NCBI GenBank assembly: GCA_023443745.1
Contig: JAEZTB010000019.1
Location: 1-64,000 of the forward strand
Direction: 5' to 3'
From: Bacillota bacterium
GTDB lineage: Bacteria > Bacillota > Clostridia > DSM-8532
Length of the DNA stretch: 64,000 nt
Shown here: positions 39,893-49,999 of the stretch, piece by piece
How positions within the stretch are numbered: position 1 is the first letter of the stretch
How the letters are laid out: each line of letters starts with the position of its first letter
The notes under the pieces: model-generated
The model's input: only the letters and a program-made list of their open reading frames with translations
Databases searched by the model: none
Told to the model about the DNA's origin: nothing
Made by a program: the position numbers and the translations under genes

Positions 39893-40351
39893 TTATTCTT
39901 TCGTTACAAGCTCCATAATAAGCTTCTCTATGTTGAGAAGAGTGATGAGCCTTCCTTGAATATTGGCTATACCGATGATATAATCCAGGCTTCTGTCACT
40001 GGTGATGGAAGTCACACTCTCAATATCATTTTCTTTTAATGACACAACCTCAGCAACTGCGTCCACAATAACCCCCAGTGTTACATCATTAAATTTAAAC
40101 ATGATAATACGCGTGTCATCATCAGCTTCTATTTCGGGTAAGCCGAACTTCAAGCGTATACTCATGATGGGAATGATCTCACCTCTTAAGTTAACCACAC
40201 CCTTCATGTACACGGGAGTGGTGGGAACTCTGGCTATGTTCAAGGCTTTTTCAATAATAGAAACCTTATGTATGTCTGCTCCAAACTCTTGGTCTGCCAC
40301 TTTAAACACTACAAATTGTCTGGCTTCCTTAACACTATTCTTCGATTCCAC
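39893..40351 (-). CDS. cheW: Chemotaxis coupling protein CheW
   Basis: This 152-residue adaptor links receptors to CheA. Its two small beta-barrels are recognisable in QFVVFKVADQEFGADIHKVS, TTPVYMKGVVNLRGEIIPIM and FNDVTLGVIVDAVAEVVSLK. The GTG start is supported by AAGGGGG. It follows cheA closely. No receptor (MCP) gene is in the window. Confidence 0.95.
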   Translation of the reverse strand: MESKNSVKEARQFVVFKVADQEFGADIHKVSIIEKALNIARVPTTPVYMKGVVNLRGEIIPIMSIRLKFGLPEIEADDDTRIIMFKFNDVTLGVIVDAVAEVVSLKENDIESVTSITSDRSLDYIIGIANIQGRLITLLNIEKLIMELVTKE

Positions 40352-40388
40352 AGCTTTGGACCCCCTTTATCTCCATACAGCTTTTCGC

Positions 40389-42449
40389 TCACAGGGCAAG
40401 CGAGTTAACATCCACAATAAGGGCTACATTGCCATCACCTAAAATGGTAGCACCTGCAATACATTTCACACTTGCCATAACCTTGCCGAGAGATTTAATT
40501 ACGATTTCCTGCTGACCAATAAGTGCATCGACTGTAAAGGCCGACAGCTTATCTCCCTTTTTGACTATGACACAGGTGAGATACTTCTTCTCACTGTCCG
40601 CAAGCGTGCCCGGTACACCCAAAACCTTGTCCAGACGGACAACAGGAATGACCGCCTCGCGTAAGATTATGACCTCCTGATTTCTGACCAGGCGAAGATC
40701 ACTGGGCTTAATATTGTCTATTTCTTGGATGGAACCTAAAGGTATGGCATATTTCTCATGACCGATTTTAACCAGGAGGGCCTGAATAATGGCCAGTGTC
40801 AGGGGCAATCGAATGATAAACTTGCTCCCTTTTCCCATCTGTGTTTCTACTTCAACAATGCCACCCAAGGCTTCAATCTTTGTTTTAACTACATCCAAGC
40901 CAACGCCTCTGCCTGAAAGATCCGTTACCTTATCAGCAGTGCTGAAGCTGGGCTTAAAGAGGAACTCAATAGCTTCCTTGTCAGAAAATGATCCTACGAT
41001 TTCCGCAGATTCAAGACCCTTTTCTATAATCTTCTTTCTAACCTTGTTGACATTAATGCCCCGACCATCATCCTCTACTTCAATGATGACATTGTTACCA
41101 TCCTGATAAGCACGCAGATAGATATTCCCTGCTGTGGGCTTGCCCACCTTTGATCTTTCTTCATGGGTTTCCAGACCATGATCGGCGGAATTTCTGAGGA
41201 TATGGATAAGGGGATCACCGATCTCATCTATAACGGTCCGGTCAAGCTCGGTCTCCTCACCTGACATATGCAGTTCTATATCCTTGTCAAGTTCTCTCGC
41301 AATGTCCCGTATCATTCTGGGGAATCGGTTAAAGACTGTTTCAACCGGCACCATTCTAACCTTCATAACAGCGTCATGTAGACTTGTGGTAATTCGTTCA
41401 AGATATTCAATACTCTCAATATCTGCATCGGTGCTGCCACGGCTTGCTTCGTCCAACCTTGTTTTAATGATGATAAGCTCACTCACCAGATTCATGAGGG
41501 TATCCAGCCGGTCAATGTCAACACGTACTGTTTTTCCTGTCTTTTGAGCTTTTTTACCGGACTGCTCTTCCTTGTCGGAATTTTTGGAGCCTGCTTCTGC
41601 ACTTTTGCTGTAGTCCATAAGTGCCGCTGCTGCCACCGCTGCTTCTTCCTTTGAGAGGTTTGCATCCATATTCTCAGGGTGTATGGCAACAACTTTTACG
41701 CTCGCGATCTCCGCAACGGAATTGATCTCTCTTTCAAAAAACTCCTTGGACTGTTTGGTTATGACAATGACGGTAAATTCATAGTCAAACCTTTCGTCTT
41801 CTATATCTTCAACCTTGGGAACCGATTTGATAACCTCGGAATTCTTCTCTAAAATCTGGAAAACGATAAAAGCGCGAGCTGCTTTTAAAAGACAACCCTT
41901 ATCAAAAATAACATGAATCTCAAAAACATTCATATCAATCTCGAGGGCTTTATTGATAACATTAACATCGTATTGGTTAAACTCAACGGTAGGCTTGTCC
42001 AAAGCATCCGCTGATGCTTTAGGAGCCGGCTTTCCGGCACTGTTTTCCTGAGTATGTATCGCACCACCGGTTTTTAAAATATTAGCCAGAGCTTCGATTA
42101 CATCGGTGAAGGATTCGCTGCCCTCATGACCTGTAGCCATAATTGTGTTAACATAGGTCTCCAAGGCATCCAGACACTTAAACAGTACATCCACCATATT
42201 TGAATCGGCTAATATGCGCTCATTGCGAAGTGCATCCAATACATCTTCCATATCATGGGTCAAGACTTGCATCTTGGTGTAACCCATGGTTCCCGCCATA
42301 CCTTTTAAAGTATGGGCAACACGGAAGATTTCGTTAAGTACAGCCTTGTCCCGATTATTTTTCTCTAACTCCAAAAGTGAGGAATTGAGAAGCTGTAAAT
42401 GCTCTTTTGACTCTTCCACGAATATGTCGAGGTATTGGTTCATATCCAT
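40389..42449 (-). CDS. cheA: Chemotaxis histidine kinase CheA
   Basis: This 686-residue kinase has an HPt domain with the phospho-His in VAHTLKGMAGTMGYTKM (around residue 46), and a CheY-binding P2 region (about 165-255). The dimerisation helices (TVRVDIDRLDTLMNLVSELI) come next, followed by the ATPase domain (N box HILRNSADHGLETHEE; G boxes EVEDDGRGINVNKV and LSGRGVGLDVVKTKIEAL) and a C-terminal CheW-like domain. It phosphorylates CheY and CheB. The ATG overlaps the cheB stop (TAATG). Confidence 0.97.
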   Translation of the reverse strand: MDMNQYLDIFVEESKEHLQLLNSSLLELEKNNRDKAVLNEIFRVAHTLKGMAGTMGYTKMQVLTHDMEDVLDALRNERILADSNMVDVLFKCLDALETYVNTIMATGHEGSESFTDVIEALANILKTGGAIHTQENSAGKPAPKASADALDKPTVEFNQYDVNVINKALEIDMNVFEIHVIFDKGCLLKAARAFIVFQILEKNSEVIKSVPKVEDIEDERFDYEFTVIVITKQSKEFFEREINSVAEIASVKVVAIHPENMDANLSKEEAAVAAAALMDYSKSAEAGSKNSDKEEQSGKKAQKTGKTVRVDIDRLDTLMNLVSELIIIKTRLDEASRGSTDADIESIEYLERITTSLHDAVMKVRMVPVETVFNRFPRMIRDIARELDKDIELHMSGEETELDRTVIDEIGDPLIHILRNSADHGLETHEERSKVGKPTAGNIYLRAYQDGNNVIIEVEDDGRGINVNKVRKKIIEKGLESAEIVGSFSDKEAIEFLFKPSFSTADKVTDLSGRGVGLDVVKTKIEALGGIVEVETQMGKGSKFIIRLPLTLAIIQALLVKIGHEKYAIPLGSIQEIDNIKPSDLRLVRNQEVIILREAVIPVVRLDKVLGVPGTLADSEKKYLTCVIVKKGDKLSAFTVDALIGQQEIVIKSLGKVMASVKCIAGATILGDGNVALIVDVNSLAL

Positions 42450-43516
42450 TACTGGCGCACCCCCATGAAATTCATTATACAGGTTGGTATTTCTTGCAGA
42501 GGAACGGTTTTATCCACTATCCCCAGCTCTACAGCTGCCCTGGGCATTCCGTAAACGATACTGCTGCTCTCGTCTTGCGCAATAACAAAGGCAGATTTCT
42601 TCGTTTTTAATTCTGTCAAACCCTTACTTCCGTCATTCCCCATTCCCGTCATTATAACACCAATAACAGGCTGGGTTTGCGCCTTGGCCAAAGAAGTCAT
42701 CATAACATCGGCGCTGGGTCTGAATCCCCCGGTTGGTGGATCCTTGGTCAGCTTAATACGTGTAAACTGACCTTCACTTACGAAGGTTAAGTGATGATCG
42801 CCCGGCGCTATATAAACTGAACCTGCTCGAAGAACATCATTATCCTCCGCTTCCTTGACAAAAAGCCGGCAGGTTTCATTAAGCCTGACAGCTAATGATC
42901 GTGTAAACCCGGGCGGCATATGCTGCACAATGACAACAGCTGCCGGAAGGTGGGCCGGAAACTCAGGAAGGATAGTTGAAAGCGCTCTTGGGCCGCCAGT
43001 GGAGATTCCTATTGCTACTATATATTTCAATTCAGCTGATCCGTCTTTTTCATCCAGATCGCTTTTGAGTTCTCTTTTTTCTAAATGACTCAGTGTTTCT
43101 GCTTTTTTCAAGGTTCGGTTGGCAAGCTTGACCTTGGTAATGATTTCGTTACGTTTGACCTCCGAAGACAAATCAAAAACGCTTCCGGGCTTTGTGATAA
43201 AATCAAAGGCGCCGAGCTCCAGTGCCCGTATGGTCGCATTAGCTCTTTCCAGTGTAAAGCTGCTAACCATAATAATGCCATAAGAACCCTGCTTTTGTAA
43301 ATTTTCAAGGCAGCTTATCCCATCCATTAATGGCATCTCAACATCCAGAGTAATGACATCAGGATTAAGCTCTCTTGCCTTCTTTAACGCTTCAAGTCCG
43401 TCTTTTGCAACCCCTACCACATCAATCTCCGGATCCTGCTCAAACACGTTCTGAATAACCCTGCGCATAAACGCAGAATCATCCACGATAAGTACCTTTA
43501 TTTTGTTACTGTTCAT
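42449..43516 (-). CDS. cheB: Chemotaxis response regulator methylesterase CheB
   Basis: This 355-residue protein has an N-terminal receiver (phospho-acceptor Asp58 in VITLDVEMPLMDG) and a C-terminal methylesterase with the catalytic Ser in GISTGGPRALSTILPE, His in IVQHMPPGFTRSLA and Asp in GMGNDGSKGLTE. It removes methyl groups from receptors, and some CheB enzymes also deamidate them. Start and upstream PilZ stop overlap (ATGA). No cheR is present in the window. Confidence 0.96.
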   Translation of the reverse strand: MNSNKIKVLIVDDSAFMRRVIQNVFEQDPEIDVVGVAKDGLEALKKARELNPDVITLDVEMPLMDGISCLENLQKQGSYGIIMVSSFTLERANATIRALELGAFDFITKPGSVFDLSSEVKRNEIITKVKLANRTLKKAETLSHLEKRELKSDLDEKDGSAELKYIVAIGISTGGPRALSTILPEFPAHLPAAVVIVQHMPPGFTRSLAVRLNETCRLFVKEAEDNDVLRAGSVYIAPGDHHLTFVSEGQFTRIKLTKDPPTGGFRPSADVMMTSLAKAQTQPVIGVIMTGMGNDGSKGLTELKTKKSAFVIAQDESSSIVYGMPRAAVELGIVDKTVPLQEIPTCIMNFMGVRQ

Positions 43517-44193
43517 TTACCAGACCAGCCTTTTTTAAGCAATTTCCTCTGTGAATCAAAAATGTAACCAATGATCCTTTCTCGATCCATATTCTTTATA
43601 TCATCAAATACAACACCGACTTCATAACTAAATATACCCTTCTCTTGGACATTATTCACACGAACAATTCGTCCTATAAAACGCACCTCTGTCCCAACAT
43701 TGATAATGCCCTCCAAAAACCAGCCATTACGCGGTTTCTCTTTAACCAGAAGGCAGATGCCTCCTCCGCTCAAATCCTTGGTTATAGTCTCCTTAAACTC
43801 TCCGCGACCTTCGCTTTTTGTCTCTTTATGTTCAAACGAGCGGTACTTGATGTTCAATAAGCAACTGAATCTGAAAAAGGTTCTTCGCTGCAGACGCTCT
43901 TCTTCCGATCTGGGTTGTATTCTTAAAAGATAAATATTCCCCGACACTTTTCGCTCTAAATAAACGGCCAGGAATTTAAACAAGTCCCCGTTCCGCTCGT
44001 AAATCACATCCATGAAAGTATCCCGATGAACCGGATAAAGCCTGCCTTCATGGATGGGAGCCAAAATCTCCATCGTGCCATCAGACAACAATGCTTCAAA
44101 CTGACTTACTAATATCGGCGCAATACGTTCGAATTTGCTGTTATACAACTCCAGCTCAAGTTTGTTACCTAAAGTAAGATTGATAGCTTCCAT
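43513..44193 (-). CDS. YcgR/PilZ-type flagellar brake protein
   Basis: This 226-residue c-di-GMP receptor has an N-terminal YcgR-like barrel (residues 1-95) and a C-terminal PilZ domain with the binding motif LQRRTFFRFSCLLNIKYR (RxxxR-type), the DLSGGGICLLV box (DxSxxG) and GRIVRVNN. Proteins of this type slow the motor when c-di-GMP is high. The location between flhG and cheB is typical for Clostridia and bacilli. An extended -10 lies 100 bases upstream. Confidence 0.88.
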   Translation of the reverse strand: MEAINLTLGNKLELELYNSKFERIAPILVSQFEALLSDGTMEILAPIHEGRLYPVHRDTFMDVIYERNGDLFKFLAVYLERKVSGNIYLLRIQPRSEEERLQRRTFFRFSCLLNIKYRSFEHKETKSEGRGEFKETITKDLSGGGICLLVKEKPRNGWFLEGIINVGTEVRFIGRIVRVNNVQEKGIFSYEVGVVFDDIKNMDRERIIGYIFDSQRKLLKKGWSGK

Positions 44194-44293
44194 CTAAACA
44201 AACCTCATTATATTTATATTAGCCTATTAAATTCTCAAGTTTCACTTCGTATGGACTAAAATAAATATTTTAGCCATTTCTTAATTAGTTTAG

Positions 44294-44302
44294 ATTATAC
44301 CA
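44294..44302 (-). promoter_or_regulatory. Internal promoter candidate before the PilZ gene
   Basis: The minus strand reads TGGTATAAT, an extended -10, 101 bases before the PilZ start. The 122-base gap after flhG also contains a weak AT-rich hairpin (TGGCTAAAAT with ATTTTAGTCCA). The -35 is not clear. Confidence 0.45.
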
Positions 44303-44315
44303 TATTTCGAGCGAT

Positions 44316-45212
44316 TCATGCACCAAAAATAGACAATAGTTTAGAAATAAATCCCTTCGCTCCCTGTATTCTGTCAGAATTTACAGAGGAAAACAGGTTT
44401 TCGGCAACCTCCGTCATGTTTTTAGAAGCTAAGCACTTAGGACTGTAAAGGCTAAAGGGCTTCTGCATTTTGACACTTTTTGTCACAGTGTCATCATATA
44501 ATATATACCCAAGTTTTAAAAGCTTAAATGACAAAAATTTTTCAGAAACGACACTGAGTTTACTGGCAATTTCCTCGGCTTCCTTAACAGTTTCAGCTTT
44601 GTTTACTAAAACCTTAATTTGTTTTTTACGATCTCTCCTTGAAACCATCTTAACCAGAGCATAGGCATCAGTTATAGCAGTAGGCTCCGGAGTAGTCACA
44701 AGAATCACTTCATCCGCAGCCATAATAAAACTCATGACGTTCTGCGAAAGTCCTGCTCCTGTATCAATGAGTATGACATCGAAAAGCTTGTCAAGAAGAT
44801 TAATTTTTGTAACAAATTGTCTTAGTTGCTTACGGTCCAGACGGATAAGCTCTTCCACGCCCGAACCCCCTGACAAAAACTTAATATTATCAGGTCCGTC
44901 TGTTAAAACCTCGAATATGCTCTTTTCCTCATGAATGAGATCCAAAAGTGTATACTTCGGAACAATTCCGAATAGCACATCAATATTGCCAAGACCAAAG
45001 TCCACATCTAGAATAACGACCTTTAAACCCATTTTGCTTATGGCAAGAGCAAGATTAATGGTGATGTTGGTTTTTCCGACACCTCCTTTACCGCTGGTAA
45101 CGGTTATGACCCTTGCTTGCTTGGAAGGCAATTCTTTCACGCCCTCCTGGCTTTCATCCTTAAGCTTCATATGATCCATTATTTTTCGGAGTGTTTCTGC
45201 CTGATCGTTCAT
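44316..45212 (-). CDS. flhG: MinD-like ATPase FlhG (YlxH)
   Basis: This 298-residue ATPase has the deviant Walker A motif SGKGGVGKTNITINLALAI (residues 39-57), VVILDVDFGLGNIDVLFGIV and VILIDTGAGLSQNVMSFIM, as in the MinD/ParA family. It works with FlhF to set the number and place of flagella. The start overlaps the flhF stop (CCATGA). The N-terminal 30 residues may carry the activating helix for FlhF GTPase. Confidence 0.95.
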   Translation of the reverse strand: MNDQAETLRKIMDHMKLKDESQEGVKELPSKQARVITVTSGKGGVGKTNITINLALAISKMGLKVVILDVDFGLGNIDVLFGIVPKYTLLDLIHEEKSIFEVLTDGPDNIKFLSGGSGVEELIRLDRKQLRQFVTKINLLDKLFDVILIDTGAGLSQNVMSFIMAADEVILVTTPEPTAITDAYALVKMVSRRDRKKQIKVLVNKAETVKEAEEIASKLSVVSEKFLSFKLLKLGYILYDDTVTKSVKMQKPFSLYSPKCLASKNMTEVAENLFSSVNSDRIQGAKGFISKLLSIFGA

Positions 45213-46576
45213 GGTACCTCAACACCTCCTCTGATGAAGGGTTTAATCTGCATGCTGTCTTTAGCCAAAATACTTGTGGCCAGCTGCCTGACGTCGGCAA
45301 TATCCAGATCATCAGGGACACTTTGACCGGCTGTGGTGTAGGAAAGGGGCTTGCCAGTCAAATACCGCGCATTGAGGATAATACCGGGGACCGGCGACTC
45401 GTCAAGTTTGGTAAAAAGAAGCTTATAGTTTTTAATAAAGGCATAATATTCACAAATTTCTTTTATGGCCATACGGCTTGTGTTGCAGCTCATGACCAAA
45501 AAGGTCTCATCTGCGTTGACAGCGCTTATCAGCGTTTTCAGTTCATTAAAATGTGCTTTGTTCTTATGGCTTCTCCCTGCCGTATCAATAAGGATGAGGT
45601 CATTATCCGACAAACGTTCTACCGCATCCTTTATTTCATTGGGAGAATAGACCACATTCACCTGAAGGTTTAAAATTTCAGCGTAGGTTTTAAGCTGTTC
45701 AACCGCCGCTATTCTATAGGTGTCAGCCGTGATAAGCCCCACCTTTTTTTGCCGGGTCAGGGTGAAGTCAGCCGCAATTTTAGCTAAAGTGGTAGTTTTT
45801 CCAACACCTGTAGGCCCAATGAATAAAACCACATGGGGTTTGTGATCTTTGATTGTTATGGGTTCAGGTTCACCCATAAGCACCGTCATGACCCTACCGG
45901 CAAGCCCGAAAATCTCTTCCCGCCTAAGTGCATGGCCGCCTCTCTCAATAATTTTGTCTATGATCTTGTCAATGAGCCTGGGCTCCACATCTTGCTCATA
46001 AAGGATATCTCTCAAACAGTTCAGGCTTTCCTCACAAGGAACAGTTTTAGGTGCAATCACAGGAGGAGCTTCTGGTTTTTTTACCTGTTCAGGCTGATCC
46101 TTAACCTGCACAGCCTGATAAATTTGATCCAGAATATTACCCATATTATTGACCTTGCTTTCAAGATCCGCTATTCTTTTGTTTTCCTTTGCATGGGAAG
46201 CATCGGATAAAATAGCCTCTCGAGCTTTTGGCTCGGGCACTTTATATTCAGGACTAGCTGTTCTTGGTTCCTTGTTTGTATAACCGTATAGATTAGGCTC
46301 AGGATCTTCCCTCACCACGGAAGACCGCAATGGAGGCTGCTGATAAGTTGAATAAGCGGTCGCCGGCCTCTGTTGGTAAGGATTTGGCCTGGACGGACGG
46401 ACAAGATCATCATCGATAGCCGCCACCACTTCGATCAAGGGTTTTGCAAAAATTCCGAAAAAGCCTTTGGGTTTAACCTTACGGCTATTCATGATCACAG
46501 CTTCACTCCCAAGATCCATTTTGACCTTGAGCAAGGCTTCCTGCATATCCTTGCATGTGTACCTGCGTATCTTCAT
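45209..46576 (-). CDS. flhF: SRP-type GTPase FlhF
   Basis: This 455-residue protein has a start MKIRRYTCKDMQEALLKVKM typical of FlhF, a low-complexity basic B region (about 65-140), an N domain (about 175-235) and the G domain with HVVLFIGPTGVGKTTTLAKI, LITADTYRIAAVEQL, LILIDTAGRSHKNKAHF and FTKLDESPVPG. FlhF places the flagellar basal body. GAAAGGATCGGGGG precedes the ATG. Confidence 0.96.
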   Translation of the reverse strand: MKIRRYTCKDMQEALLKVKMDLGSEAVIMNSRKVKPKGFFGIFAKPLIEVVAAIDDDLVRPSRPNPYQQRPATAYSTYQQPPLRSSVVREDPEPNLYGYTNKEPRTASPEYKVPEPKAREAILSDASHAKENKRIADLESKVNNMGNILDQIYQAVQVKDQPEQVKKPEAPPVIAPKTVPCEESLNCLRDILYEQDVEPRLIDKIIDKIIERGGHALRREEIFGLAGRVMTVLMGEPEPITIKDHKPHVVLFIGPTGVGKTTTLAKIAADFTLTRQKKVGLITADTYRIAAVEQLKTYAEILNLQVNVVYSPNEIKDAVERLSDNDLILIDTAGRSHKNKAHFNELKTLISAVNADETFLVMSCNTSRMAIKEICEYYAFIKNYKLLFTKLDESPVPGIILNARYLTGKPLSYTTAGQSVPDDLDIADVRQLATSILAKDSMQIKPFIRGGVEVP

Positions 46577-46651
46577 TTTGTACCCCCGATCCTTTCTTTT
46601 TGGCTTTTATTGCATTTTGCCGACATCTTATCTTCTTTGAAACGTTTCCTT

Positions 46652-48676
46652 TTAAATACTGACCATACCCACGGCATTCACCTCGAGAGTAGGATCAAGC
46701 TCGTTGTAGGACAGCACAACCAATCCGGGAATAGCATGCTCGGTGAGCCGCTTAAAATAAAGCCTGACCACAGGAGATGCAAGGATTATAGGTTGCTTTC
46801 CTTTTTGCGCCATTTTCTCAGACATGCTGGCCGCATTGGACACAATGCGGTTGCTTACGGAAGGCTCCATGGCCATATAGGACCCAGCTTCAGTTTTTTG
46901 AACAGAATCCAGTATCATTTGTTCAAGCTTTGGATCCAGGGTAATAACCTCTGAATTGCTGTTGTTAAGATAGGTCTTGGAAATAGCCCTGCCCAGGCCC
47001 TGGCGGACATATTCCGTCAGCATGTCTGTATCCCGGGTTATGGGCGCATAATCAGCAAGAGTTTCCAAAATGGTAACCATATCCCGAATGGATACGCCCT
47101 CCCGAAGCAGGTTGGCTAAAACCTTCTGTATCTCGCCCAAGGCCATGATCTTAGGAATTAATTCGTCAACAATGGCCGGGTACGTGGTTCTGACATTATC
47201 AATCAGCGTCTGGACATCCTGCCTGCCTAAAAGCTCATGGATGTGACGTCTGACAATCTCAGTCATATGGGTTGCTACAATGGATGGCGGATCAACAACG
47301 GTATAACCCATCATTTCAGCTCTGTCTCGCATTGTATCGGGGATCCAGAGGGCCGGCAGACCAAAGGCAGGCTCTGTAGTGGGGATACCGCCGATATCCT
47401 CGTCTGCGGTGCCGGGGTTCATCGCCATGAAGTGATCCAGTATAAGCTCTCCTCTAGCCACTTCAACACCTTTGATCTTAATGACATATTGATTGGGAGA
47501 GAGTTGAATATTATCCCGTAAACGGATGATAGGAACAATAACACCCAGCTCGAGAGCCAGTTGGCGGCGTATCATGACCACACGGTCCAGGAGATCTCCT
47601 CCCTGATTTTTGTCCGCCAGCGGAATGACCGCATAGCCGAACTCAAGCTCGATAGGGTCTATTTGAAGGAGCGAGACCACATTCTCGGGTTTTCTGATCT
47701 CTTCTACTTCCTGTTCCTCAACCTTAAGCTCTTCCTGTTTGGTAACCTCCTGGGCCATATTCTGGATACGGGTTCCCAGATAGATCAGAAATCCCGCTAC
47801 CAATAGCAGTGACCACTGCCATAGAACAGGAACCAATATAAGACAAGCTCCCGCGGCTATATAGAGAACACGGGGGCTATTAAAGAGCTGCCTGATGATA
47901 TCGCTTCCCAAATCTCCGTCGGAAGCCGCGCGTGTAACAATGATACCTGTGGCAATAGCTATTAATAGAGAAGGAATCTGGCTGACCAATCCGTCGCCGA
48001 TAGTAAGAATGGTATAGCGTTCCAGCACAACTTCAATAGTATCGCCATCTCTCATCATTCCCATGATAATGCCCCCGATAACGTTGAGGGCTGTGGCGAT
48101 AATGCCGAAGATTGCGTCATTCTTTACAAATTTAGTGGCACCATCCATGGAGCCGTAAAAATCGGCTTCTCGTTGAATTCTTTTACGTCTTTCCTTAGCA
48201 TCGGTTTCATTGATAAGACCTGAATTCAAATCGGCATCAATGGCCATTTGTTTACCCGGCATGGCATCGAGGGTAAATCGGGCTGCCACCTCGGATACGC
48301 GTTCGGCACCCTTGGTTATGACAAGAAACTGGGCAACCATAATAATCAAAAAGACAATAAAACCCACAATTAAATCGTTTCCACCCACAAATTTTCCGAA
48401 GCCGTGTATAACCTCACCGGCTTCACCCTTGCCTATAATGAGACGGGTAGAAATGATATTGAGAGATAAACGATAGAGTGTCGTAAAAAGCAGCAAGGTC
48501 GGAAAAGCTGCCATAGAAAGTGCATCAATGGCATAAATGGCGTTAATGAGTATAAGGAATGACAAAGCTATATTGATGACTAATAAAACATCCAACAGAA
48601 AGGAAGGTATGGGCACGATGATAAACAGGACTATGAAAACGACACATACGGCAACCATCAGATTTCTGTTGTTCAT
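46652..48676 (-). CDS. flhA: Flagellar type III export gate protein FlhA
   Basis: This 674-residue protein has about eight membrane helices in residues 1-310 and a large cytoplasmic domain. The conserved FHIPEP loop region is seen in KGAERVSEVAARFTLDAMPG, KQMAIDADLNSGLINETDAK and ERRKRIQREADFYGSMDGAT. The C-terminal domain, which docks chaperone-substrate complexes, includes VVDPPSIVATHMTEIVRRH and ELIPKIMALGEIQKVLANLL. CGGAGG precedes the ATG. The 153-base gap to flhB holds no clear signal. Confidence 0.97.
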   Translation of the reverse strand: MNNRNLMVAVCVVFIVLFIIVPIPSFLLDVLLVINIALSFLILINAIYAIDALSMAAFPTLLLFTTLYRLSLNIISTRLIIGKGEAGEVIHGFGKFVGGNDLIVGFIVFLIIMVAQFLVITKGAERVSEVAARFTLDAMPGKQMAIDADLNSGLINETDAKERRKRIQREADFYGSMDGATKFVKNDAIFGIIATALNVIGGIIMGMMRDGDTIEVVLERYTILTIGDGLVSQIPSLLIAIATGIIVTRAASDGDLGSDIIRQLFNSPRVLYIAAGACLILVPVLWQWSLLLVAGFLIYLGTRIQNMAQEVTKQEELKVEEQEVEEIRKPENVVSLLQIDPIELEFGYAVIPLADKNQGGDLLDRVVMIRRQLALELGVIVPIIRLRDNIQLSPNQYVIKIKGVEVARGELILDHFMAMNPGTADEDIGGIPTTEPAFGLPALWIPDTMRDRAEMMGYTVVDPPSIVATHMTEIVRRHIHELLGRQDVQTLIDNVRTTYPAIVDELIPKIMALGEIQKVLANLLREGVSIRDMVTILETLADYAPITRDTDMLTEYVRQGLGRAISKTYLNNSNSEVITLDPKLEQMILDSVQKTEAGSYMAMEPSVSNRIVSNAASMSEKMAQKGKQPIILASPVVRLYFKRLTEHAIPGLVVLSYNELDPTLEVNAVGMVSI

Positions 48677-48829
48677 GTAGATTCCTCCGGTATTTTCAAT
48701 ACCATTTTCTTTAGTATTGTTCTTTTTCCACTCAGTATCATACTTGTCGCAGATGCAAGAAACTTGTCATATATCACCATTTTATAATAAAGCAATGCCT
48801 AAGACAATAGCATGTTTTTAGTGGGACCG

Positions 48830-49999
48830 TCAAGCGCTGTCACCCGGCTTCTTGCCTTGAAGGCCGTACACGAAGGCCAGGACTTCAGCCACAGCCTTAT
48901 ACAGCTCGGGAGGAACAGCCTCGCCAACCTCCACAGTATTGTAAAGAGCCTGTGCCAGAGGTCTGTTTTCCATGGTATGAACCTTGTTTTCCTTGGCCAC
49001 TTCTTTTATGCGCTGGGCCATAAAATCGACACCTTTAGCAAGGACATAAGGTGCTGACATCTTATTGGGATCATATTTTATGGCAATGGCATAATGGGTG
49101 GGGTTGGTAATGACCACATCCGCCTTGGGCACATCCTTGAGCATTCGGCGCATGGAAATTTCCCTTTGCTTTTGCTTGATTTTACTTTTAATTTCGGGAT
49201 TACCCTCTACCTGCTTGTATTCTTCCTTTATCTCCTGCTTGCTCATACGAATTTCCTTCTCATGCTTTCGCCATTGAAAGAAATAATCCACTGCTGCGAT
49301 AGCCAACAATGAAAAACAGATTTTTATAGCAATATCAAGCGAAGCATTGATGAGATAAAGTGTCAGCGGGCCGATTTCCAAATCCATAAGCTTCATCATA
49401 TTGGCGAATTCACCTCTTATGGATGTCCATGCAATCCAACCGACAAGAGTAACCTTTGCAATAGATTTTATCAATTCAAATAAAGAACGGGACGAAAAAA
49501 TTTTTTTCAGCCCTTTAAAGGGGTTGAGGTTTGAGAACTTGGGTTTTAGAGTCTCTGTCGTAAAGAGAAAGCCTATCTGAACATAGGTGCCCAGAGCTCC
49601 CATAATCATGGCTATGATAAAAAAAGGTGCCGACATTTTTACAATCTCAAGTACGACATAAGTCACCAGACGCATAATTTCAGAGGGATCCTGGAGATTA
49701 TAGGCTGACGTTTCAGTTAAAAACAAATGAAAAACCGACTTGCATTCCTGATAAATAAAGTTGCCGAAAATCCTGACTGAAATAAACATGATCAGCAGGA
49801 TCAGGGTTGACGGAAGCTCCCGGCTCTGCATGACCTGGCCTTTTTTCCTTAGATCCTGTCGTTTTTTGGGAGTTGCCTTTTCAGTCTTGTCCGAATTGTC
49901 TGCAAAAAGCTGGAGATTAATAGATTTAAGACCCTTGGCAGGAACCGGCCTGGTTTTAATCCTATTATGAAATTGAAGGAACGCAGCGGTCCGCTTCAT
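48830..49999 (-). CDS. flhB: Flagellar export switch protein FlhB
   Basis: This 389-residue protein has a basic cytoplasmic N-terminus (TEKATPKKRQDLRKKGQVMQ), four membrane helices (about 65-90, 105-130, 170-200 and 220-245) and the self-cleaving C-terminal domain with ADVVITNPTHYAIAIKYD (NPTH motif). Cleavage switches export from hook to filament subunits. About 25 extra residues precede the usual start. The ATG overlaps the fliR stop and is preceded by AGAGGAG. Confidence 0.96.
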   Translation of the reverse strand: MKRTAAFLQFHNRIKTRPVPAKGLKSINLQLFADNSDKTEKATPKKRQDLRKKGQVMQSRELPSTLILLIMFISVRIFGNFIYQECKSVFHLFLTETSAYNLQDPSEIMRLVTYVVLEIVKMSAPFFIIAMIMGALGTYVQIGFLFTTETLKPKFSNLNPFKGLKKIFSSRSLFELIKSIAKVTLVGWIAWTSIRGEFANMMKLMDLEIGPLTLYLINASLDIAIKICFSLLAIAAVDYFFQWRKHEKEIRMSKQEIKEEYKQVEGNPEIKSKIKQKQREISMRRMLKDVPKADVVITNPTHYAIAIKYDPNKMSAPYVLAKGVDFMAQRIKEVAKENKVHTMENRPLAQALYNTVEVGEAVPPELYKAVAEVLAFVYGLQGKKPGDSA